This document shows, one piece after another, positions 55,498 through 60,508 of a stretch of 60,508 nucleotides of DNA. A program made the translations under genes and the position numbers. Each line of letters opens with the position of its first letter. Position 1 is the stretch's first letter. A model generated the notes under the pieces. That model had not been told where the DNA came from, did not search any database, and saw nothing but the letters and a program-made list of their open reading frames with translations. This DNA comes from Thalassotalea loyana (GTDB taxonomy: Bacteria > Pseudomonadota > Gammaproteobacteria > Enterobacterales > Alteromonadaceae), in contig NZ_BSSV01000011.1 in NCBI RefSeq assembly GCF_030161435.1, positions 1-60,508 of the forward strand, in the 5' to 3' direction.

Positions 55498-55558
55498 GTA
55501 GCTAAATTTAAATATTTTGGATAAATTAGTAGTACATCTTAAGGATTGGGATATTAAT

Positions 55559-56089
55559 ATGAGGCTGGGCACTTTCGGGTTACTACTAACAAGCACTTTG
55601 TTAATAGGTGATGCACAGGCTCAAGCTAAATCTGCGAAAATCTACGTATGGACAGATGAATCAGGTACTTTAGTATTCTCTGATAGCCCAAAACCAGGGG
55701 CGGAAGAAGTTAAAGTTTCGAAGAGCAAAAATGTCCTACCATCTGTAGATACGTCAATTCTTGATATTAAACCACAAGAACTCCCTGAAGAATTCTCAAT
55801 TGACGTAATGCAACCGGAAGACAACGCAACCGTGCGAGACAACACCGGCTCAGTTCACGTCATTGGGCGCATCAAGCCTATCTTTAAACAAGGTTATAAA
55901 ATTCAGTTATTACTGGATAATAAACCTTATGAAAAACCACAAAGTCATTCAATGTTTGTTCTTAGAAACGTTGACCGTGGCGAACACCAAATTCAATTAC
56001 AATTACTGAATCAGAAAGGCAAGGTAATTGCATCATCTAAATCAGTAACGTTTTATATGCATCGAGCATCGATTAATTCTGCGAAATAA
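55559..56089 (+). CDS. Exported DUF4124 protein
   Basis: A 176-residue protein with a signal peptide (RLGTFGLLLTSTLLIGDAQA). A DUF4124 segment (AKIYVWTDESGTLVFSDSPK) is followed by a second, Ig- or fibronectin-like domain (GSVHVIGRIKPIFKQGYKIQ, then GEHQIQLQLLNQKGKVIASS). The ATG at 55559 follows AAGGATTGGG; an upstream TTG would break the signal peptide. It lies between glnA and glnL. The family is often found there in related bacteria as I recall, but no function is known. Confidence 0.8.
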   Translation: MRLGTFGLLLTSTLLIGDAQAQAKSAKIYVWTDESGTLVFSDSPKPGAEEVKVSKSKNVLPSVDTSILDIKPQELPEEFSIDVMQPEDNATVRDNTGSVHVIGRIKPIFKQGYKIQLLLDNKPYEKPQSHSMFVLRNVDRGEHQIQLQLLNQKGKVIASSKSVTFYMHRASINSAK

Positions 56090-56139
56090 CTGCTTTTTCG
56101 TGCATATTTAACGAATATTCATTACACTGAAATTTTGTA

Positions 56140-56156
56140 CGCACCAACTTGGTGCA
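56140..56156 (+). promoter_or_regulatory. NtrC-type site directly before glnL
   Basis: CGCACCAACTTGGTGCA matches 11 of the 12 fixed bases of TGCACC-N5-GGTGCA. It ends 10 bp before the glnL start, so bound NtrC should hinder transcription or translation start of glnLG, like the glnL operator of E. coli. Confidence 0.75.
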
Positions 56157-56166
56157 TTGGTGATTT

Positions 56167-57249
56167 ATGTATTCGAATTCCCAGTCTATGCGCGAATTAA
56201 AACAATCTTATCAACAGCAGTTAGGCGGACAACTTGCGACCGCCGTCATTGTGCTAGACCGTTCATTCATCATCCAATATGTAAATTTATCTGCTGAATC
56301 TATCTTAGTTAAAAGCTTTGATAAGCTTGTCGGTAAATCGTTTAATGATATCTTTTTCACCACGTCAATTAATGATATTCAACTACAACAACTGCTAGAT
56401 TCTGGCCAAGAATTTACTGATAGTGATGTAACACTGCAGTTTATTGATCATCATAGAATCACTGTTGAGCTTACCGCTTCATCAGTTGAATTTAATCAAA
56501 AACCACACATTTTGATTGAGTTTAATCAAATAGATAAACAAAAGCAGATCAGTGAAGAGGCATTCCAACATCAACAGTGGGAATCGGCTCGCGATTTAAT
56601 TAAAGGGTTAGCACACGAGATAAAAAACCCACTAGGTGGTTTACGTGGAGCAGCACAATTATTGAGTCTTGAGCTCGATGATGACAAAAAAGAATACACG
56701 GAAATGATCATCGAGCAAGCAGACAGATTGACTAATCTTGTCGACCGCCTACTTGGGCCTAACCAGCTACCCAAAATGACACAGCAAAATATCCACTTAG
56801 TGTTAGAAAAGGTATTTAAGCTGGTGAGTTTTGATAGCAATACCCAAATTACCTTATTACGTGATTATGACCCTTCGATACCTGAAGTAACCTTCGATGA
56901 AGAAAAGCTACAACAAGCCGTATTGAACATTGTAAACAATGCAATTCAGGTGCTTGATGAAAATGGGGTTATTACATTGAAAACGCGGATCGCAAGCAAT
57001 CAAACAATCAATGGTAAACGCATTAAGCTCGGGGTAAAGCTGTCCATTATAGACAATGGCCCTGGTATACCGGAAAACATCCAAGACACCCTTTTCTACC
57101 CTATGGTCTCAGGTCGAGCAAATGGCACTGGAATAGGTCTTTCTATCTCACAGACATTAGTTCATCAGCACAATGGGAAGCTCTCGTGTAATTCGCGCCC
57201 AGGGCACACTGAATTTACTATTTTATTACCTCTAGAGGAAGAAGGTTAA
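56167..57249 (+). CDS. glnL: Nitrogen regulation histidine kinase NtrB (NR II)
   Basis: A 360-residue cytoplasmic kinase/phosphatase that controls NtrC in response to PII. A PAS domain (about 22-120) is followed by the H-box GLAHEIKNPLGGLRGAAQLL with His150, the N-box VLNIVNNAIQVLDENG, and the G-boxes DNGPGIPENIQD and NGTGIGLSISQ. No membrane helix is present, as expected. The stop is one base before the glnG start region. Confidence 0.96.
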   Translation: MYSNSQSMRELKQSYQQQLGGQLATAVIVLDRSFIIQYVNLSAESILVKSFDKLVGKSFNDIFFTTSINDIQLQQLLDSGQEFTDSDVTLQFIDHHRITVELTASSVEFNQKPHILIEFNQIDKQKQISEEAFQHQQWESARDLIKGLAHEIKNPLGGLRGAAQLLSLELDDDKKEYTEMIIEQADRLTNLVDRLLGPNQLPKMTQQNIHLVLEKVFKLVSFDSNTQITLLRDYDPSIPEVTFDEEKLQQAVLNIVNNAIQVLDENGVITLKTRIASNQTINGKRIKLGVKLSIIDNGPGIPENIQDTLFYPMVSGRANGTGIGLSISQTLVHQHNGKLSCNSRPGHTEFTILLPLEEEG

Positions 57250-57250
57250 T

Positions 57251-58651
57251 ATGATCACAGAACAAGTATGGATTGTTGACGACGACAGCTCGATTAGGTG
57301 GGTGTTGGAAAAGGCCTTTAGCAACGCCAATATTTCAACGGCCTCCTTTGAAAGCGCAAATAACCTCCTAATTGCTTTAGATCATGCTCAACCTGAAGTC
57401 ATTATCTCAGATATTCGTATGCCAGAGATTGATGGAATGGCACTACTGAATAAAATAAACTCACAATACCCTGACTTACCTGTCATTATAATGACCGCGC
57501 ATTCAGACTTAGACAGTGCAGTAAATGCCTATCAAGGTGGCGCGTTCGAGTACTTACCTAAGCCGTTTGATATCGATGACGCGTTAACATTAGCAAAACG
57601 TGCATTAACTCACGCTAAAGAGCAACGGGCGCAACAAAAACAGAGTGAGAGCAATGAAACCAATGTTGGTATCATTGGCGCAGCTCCTGCGATGCAAGAA
57701 GTATTTCGAGCTATCGGGAGACTTTCTCGCTCAAGCATCAGTGTATTGATAAATGGTGAATCAGGAACCGGTAAAGAGCTGGTTGCTCACGCACTGCATT
57801 CTCATAGCCCAAGAGCAAAAGACCCATTTATCCCATTGAATATGGCAGCTATACCTAAGGACTTAATTGAGTCTGAATTATTTGGACATGAAAAGGGCGC
57901 TTTTACAGGCGCAAATTCCGTTCGTCAAGGGCGATTCGAGCAAGCCCATAATGGCACATTGTTTCTCGATGAAATCGGCGATATGCCTCTAGATATACAA
58001 ACGCGTCTTCTTCGTGTTCTAGCAGATGGTCAATTTTACCGTGTCGGTGGTCACTCACCCATCAAGGTAGATGTAAGAATCATTGCAGCAACCCATCAAA
58101 ATCTAGAAGAACTGGTTGAGCAAGGCGATTTTAGGGAAGACCTATTTCACCGCCTTAATGTCATTAAAATCCATTTACCGAGTCTGAAAGAACGTAGAGA
58201 AGATATTGAGCAACTCGCCAACCATTTCCTTAAAAATGCGGCAGAAGAGCTAAATGTAGAAAGTAAAACGCTTCACAAATCTGCGCTTAACTTCCTAGAA
58301 AATTATCAATGGCCAGGGAATGTTAGGCAGTTAGAAAATACCTGTAGGTTTTTGACCGTAATGGCATCTGGTCAGGAAATATTTATTGAAGACTTACCAC
58401 CAGAATTGAAAGAGAGTCCAAAAGTTACGCAAGTTCAAGGCTCTTGGCAATCCTATTTGGAAACCTGGGTAGACCAGCAACTACAAAGTGGAAATGAAGA
58501 TATCCTTTCAAGCACGATTCCAGATATTGAGCGATTAATGCTAAAGCGTGCATTGCACTTTACCCAAGGGCACAAACAAGAAGCAGCTAAGAAGTTAGGA
58601 TGGGGCAGAAATACATTAACCAGAAAATTAAAAGAACTAGACGTTCAGTAA
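57251..58651 (+). CDS. glnG: Nitrogen regulation response regulator NtrC (NR I)
   Basis: A 466-residue sigma54 activator. The receiver domain has D54 in [12 protein letters not shown]. The AAA+ domain (about 140-370) has Walker [18 protein letters not shown], the sigma54 contact loop GAFTGANS and Walker [12 protein letters not shown]. The Fis-type helix-turn-helix is at the end ([20 protein letters not shown]). It should bind the boxes ahead of glnA and glnL. It follows glnL with 1 bp between the genes. Confidence 0.97.
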   Translation: MITEQVWIVDDDSSIRWVLEKAFSNANISTASFESANNLLIALDHAQPEVIISDIRMPEIDGMALLNKINSQYPDLPVIIMTAHSDLDSAVNAYQGGAFEYLPKPFDIDDALTLAKRALTHAKEQRAQQKQSESNETNVGIIGAAPAMQEVFRAIGRLSRSSISVLINGESGTGKELVAHALHSHSPRAKDPFIPLNMAAIPKDLIESELFGHEKGAFTGANSVRQGRFEQAHNGTLFLDEIGDMPLDIQTRLLRVLADGQFYRVGGHSPIKVDVRIIAATHQNLEELVEQGDFREDLFHRLNVIKIHLPSLKERREDIEQLANHFLKNAAEELNVESKTLHKSALNFLENYQWPGNVRQLENTCRFLTVMASGQEIFIEDLPPELKESPKVTQVQGSWQSYLETWVDQQLQSGNEDILSSTIPDIERLMLKRALHFTQGHKQEAAKKLGWGRNTLTRKLKELDVQ

Positions 58652-58655
58652 TCGT

Positions 58656-59021
58656 TTAAGAGTTGCATTGCTTATAGTTATTACACAAACGTAGATTAAT
58701 TATATGTGATGCAACAATTAACCCAGCTCCAATAACAATAAAAATGGGGGCTGTGCTCTCTGAAAAGTCATGCTTAATCCAATAAATAGCTACGCCAATA
58801 TAAAGTATTAAAAACGGATAGAGCTTTTTATGGTATCGCTTGTAACCTGAATATAGCGCAATTGTACCTAGCACAGCAGTAGCAGCTAAAAAGCCATGTT
58901 CCCATGCATGATCAGCCAAGAACGTTAGGCCTAATAGTGGCAACGCAGGCAATAACAAAGGTAATAAAATGCAATGTAAAGCGCACAATGAAGTAGCAGC
59001 AATGCCAATTCTATCTAACAT
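58656..59021 (-). CDS. MerC-domain membrane protein
   Basis: A 121-residue inner-membrane protein with four helices. It has the MerC-like start DRIGIAATSLCALHCILLPL with a Cys pair (CALHC) in helix 1, and a C-terminal tail with two more cysteines (LCNNYKQC). MerC proteins carry mercuric ions, but many chromosomal copies lie outside mer operons and their substrate is unknown. No merR or merA is here. It converges with glnG, 4 bp apart. Confidence 0.8.
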   Translation of the reverse strand: MLDRIGIAATSLCALHCILLPLLLPALPLLGLTFLADHAWEHGFLAATAVLGTIALYSGYKRYHKKLYPFLILYIGVAIYWIKHDFSESTAPIFIVIGAGLIVASHIINLRLCNNYKQCNS

Positions 59022-59098
59022 CTTAGACCTTAATTAATTTTAACAGCGAACAAGAATGATACTATATCACAAAAACACATATATCGCACAATAAGTAA

Positions 59099-60058
59099 TT
59101 AAGCGTTTTCAATCGTAAACGATAAAACCTGCTCGATATGGTCACACCCTAAAGCCAACATAATTAATCGATCAACCCCCAAGGCAACACCAGCACATTG
59201 AGGTAAGCCATGTTCTAGTGCTGATAAGAATTTTTTATCAATAGGCTTCTCATCCAAATTCATACTCGCTCTCTTCCTATTATCATGATTAAAGCGAGAT
59301 TCTTGTATTTCATGACTCGTTAATTCATTGAAACCATTTGCTAACTCAACGCCTTTGAAGTAACACTCAAAACGGTGAGCAACCCTAGGGTCCTCGCTTG
59401 ATATTTTAGCAAGAGATGCTTGCGAAGCTGGAAAGTCATAAACTAAGGCTGGTTGTAGTTTGCCAATATTTGGCTCAACAAATTCACAAAAAATGAATTG
59501 TAATAACGTATCAAGATCAGGAGAGCTAATAAGCCAGTCATCAGCTTTGTCTTTATCCTTTAAGAATTCAACTAATTGCCCACAAGAACAATTTAATGGA
59601 TCAATATGAGTATAAGTTAAAAAAGCGTCTTGATAACTCATTCTCGTTGCTTCATCACAACCTAACAAAGACTGTAATAACAAATCCACTTCATCCATTA
59701 ACTCAAAATGATCAAACCCAATACGATACCATTCTAGCATTGTGAATTCTGGATTATGGTAACGACCAAACGGTTCATCCCTAAATGCTTTGCAAAGCTG
59801 GAAGATAGATTGATAACTAGACGCAAGCAATCGTTTCATCGCAAATTCTGGCGAAGTTTGTAAATATAACGATTGTTTACCTACAGGAAACTGGTAATCC
59901 GTTGCAAACGCGTCTAAATGGACATCAGTGACAGTTCCGGCGCTCAACAAAGGTGTTTCAACCTCTATGACTCCGCGCTCAAAAAAAAATGCTCTGAGCT
60001 GCATCAACAAAGCCGCACGCTTTTGAGCATTTTCCCAAGACATAGTTGATTGCCACAT
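59099..60058 (-). CDS. epmA: EF-P--(R)-beta-lysine ligase EpmA
   Basis: A 319-residue class II lysyl-tRNA synthetase paralogue (formerly GenX/PoxA) that attaches beta-lysine to elongation factor P. It lacks the anticodon-binding domain. Class II motif 2 is RDEPFGRYHNPEFTMLEWYR, and motif 3 is AGVALGVDRLIMLALG. FEVETP-like GVIEVETPLLSAG marks motif 1. The ATG at 60058 gives the usual N-terminus (MWQSTMSWE); a TTG 12 bp earlier is possible. Confidence 0.95.
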   Translation of the reverse strand: MWQSTMSWENAQKRAALLMQLRAFFFERGVIEVETPLLSAGTVTDVHLDAFATDYQFPVGKQSLYLQTSPEFAMKRLLASSYQSIFQLCKAFRDEPFGRYHNPEFTMLEWYRIGFDHFELMDEVDLLLQSLLGCDEATRMSYQDAFLTYTHIDPLNCSCGQLVEFLKDKDKADDWLISSPDLDTLLQFIFCEFVEPNIGKLQPALVYDFPASQASLAKISSEDPRVAHRFECYFKGVELANGFNELTSHEIQESRFNHDNRKRASMNLDEKPIDKKFLSALEHGLPQCAGVALGVDRLIMLALGCDHIEQVLSFTIENA

Positions 60059-60118
60059 ATATATATCCAAAAGATGAGTAAAACTAAAAGGCTATTCTAC
60101 AAAGAAATCAGTAAACAA

Positions 60119-60148
60119 AAAAAGCCCTAGTCATTCGACTAGGGCTTA
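60119..60148 (-). terminator. Terminator of the rRNA operon
   Basis: AAGCCCTAGT - CATTCG - ACTAGGGCTT, followed on the minus strand by TTTTTTT, just downstream of the last 5S gene. Confidence 0.9.
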
Positions 60149-60155
60149 GTATGGG

Positions 60156-60272
60156 TAACTGGCAATGACCTACTCTCACATGGGACCTCCCACACTACCA
60201 TCGGCGCGGTTGCATTTCACTTCTGAGTTCGGCATGGGATCAGGTGGTACTACAACGCTATTGTTGCCAGTA
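60156..60272 (-). rRNA. rrf: 5S ribosomal RNA, distal copy
   Basis: The minus strand reads CTGGCAACAATAGCG at the start, ACCTGATCCCATGCCGAACT and GAACTCAGAAGTGAAA in the middle, GCGCCGATGGTAGTGTGGG, and ends in TTGCCAG, which pairs with the start. These are the universal features of bacterial 5S RNA; ends are within a few bases. It is the last gene of an rRNA operon that enters from the right. Confidence 0.96.
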
Positions 60273-60300
60273 AAAACGACGTTCATGGATGTACTAATCT

Positions 60301-60332
60301 CGACAAGCGTCAGGTATGACGGTTGTTTGTCG
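60301..60332 (-). promoter_or_regulatory. Processing-type hairpin between the 5S genes
   Basis: CGACAA (60301-60306) pairs with TTGTCG (60327-60332) and the inner CGTCA with TGACG, with a GGTA loop and small internal loops. It may be an RNase III or RNase E processing structure in the 5S-5S spacer. Confidence 0.4.
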
Positions 60333-60358
60333 GTGTAAATCCACAAATCTTAAACTGT

Positions 60359-60394
60359 AATTGTTTAAAGCATTTTAAAATACCTTAAACAATT
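60359..60394 (-). promoter_or_regulatory. AT-rich stem-loop between the 5S genes
   Basis: AATTGTTTAA pairs with TTAAACAATT over a 16-nt loop, a perfect 10-bp stem in the spacer between the two 5S genes. Probable precursor-processing element. Confidence 0.4.
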
Positions 60395-60412
60395 ATAGCT
60401 CGTTCTAAAGTA

Positions 60413-60439
60413 AAAGCCCGCTCAATGAGCGGGCTTTCA
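60413..60439 (-). terminator. Terminator-like hairpin between the two 5S genes
   Basis: AAGCCCGCTC-AAT-GAGCGGGCTT with an extra A-T pair forms a GC-rich stem just downstream of the proximal 5S gene on the minus strand, but its T-run is short (TTTACTTT). It may end part of the transcripts before the second 5S gene. Confidence 0.7.
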
Positions 60440-60447
60440 GAATGAGT

Positions 60448-60508
60448 GTCTAGCAATGACCTACTCTCACATGGGACCTCCCACACTACCATCGGCGCAG
60501 TTGCGTTT
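60448..60508 (-). rRNA. rrf: 5S ribosomal RNA, proximal copy (partial at window edge)
   Basis: The 3' half of a second 5S gene, nearly identical to the first over 60 bp but with a changed terminal stem base (CTAGCAA for CTGGCAA) and two changes near GGCGC(A/G)GTTGC(G/A)TTT. It runs off the right end of the window. Confidence 0.93.

Noticed and set aside
60272-60447. Possible tRNA between the two 5S genes
   Set aside because: The spacer hairpins do not form a cloverleaf and there is no TTCGA-type T-loop or CCA end.

Overview
The window looks like a chromosomal segment of an AT-rich marine gammaproteobacterium, probably of the Alteromonadales and most like the Colwellia/Thalassotalea group. 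This is inferred from protein character and gene order, not from a search. Core blocks follow E. coli order: rsmI-lpoA-yraN-diaA-dolP, cysJIH, dnaB-alr, hslVU after an ftsN-like SPOR gene next to priA/rpmE, the yihY/dtd/yiiD neighbourhood, and typA divergent from glnA-glnL-glnG. The left end holds the RNase P RNA gene. The right end holds the distal end of an rRNA operon with two tandem 5S genes. I see no phage, IS element, CRISPR array or tRNA gene.

Layout: 1-0.4 kb rnpB; 0.5-5.0 kb a secreted beta-propeller protein, then a five-gene unit (TPR protein, membrane protein, SMR transporter, DesK-like kinase, LuxR-type regulator) behind a cluster of ATGACA half-sites; 5-9.4 kb envelope, rRNA-modification and replication-timing genes; 9.5-12.8 kb a REC-DUF3369-GGDEF-EAL protein and an unknown conserved protein; 12.8-17.1 kb sulfate assimilation; 17.2-22.4 kb accessory genes (LRR-like remnant, SpoIIAA-like, PhoD-like, GST, sulfatase); 22.4-25 kb alr and dnaB; 25-27.1 kb an ECF sigma/anti-sigma/DUF4097 cassette; 27.3-32.7 kb rpmE, priA, SPOR gene and hslVU; 32.8-39.5 kb chemoreceptor, two EAL-family proteins and rraA; 39.6-43.6 kb hutI and an NfeD/SPFH membrane operon; 43.7-51.6 kb small metabolic, membrane and unknown genes; 51.9-58.7 kb typA and the nitrogen control locus; 58.7-60.5 kb a MerC-like gene, epmA and the 5S genes.

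Regulation is unusually readable. glnA has two NtrC-type boxes two helical turns apart and a -24/-12 promoter, and a third box lies just ahead of glnL, giving a complete NtrBC loop. hslVU has a sigma32-type promoter and a leader hairpin. The SPFH operon has a TTGACA-N17-TATGGT promoter whose -35 lies inside a perfect 19-bp palindrome, and a 16/19 match to that palindrome sits upstream of two tiny unknown genes about 10 kb away. All three GGDEF domains in the window have lost their signature motif; two proteins keep intact EAL domains, while the third has lost both and sits beside rraA, which recalls CsrD.

Best candidates for undescribed biology are the SMR/two-component operon, the ECF-DUF4097 cassette, the palindrome-controlled SPFH operon with its possible small-protein regulon partner, and the doubly degenerate GGDEF/EAL protein. 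All functional statements rest on motif recognition and gene order; no database search was run.
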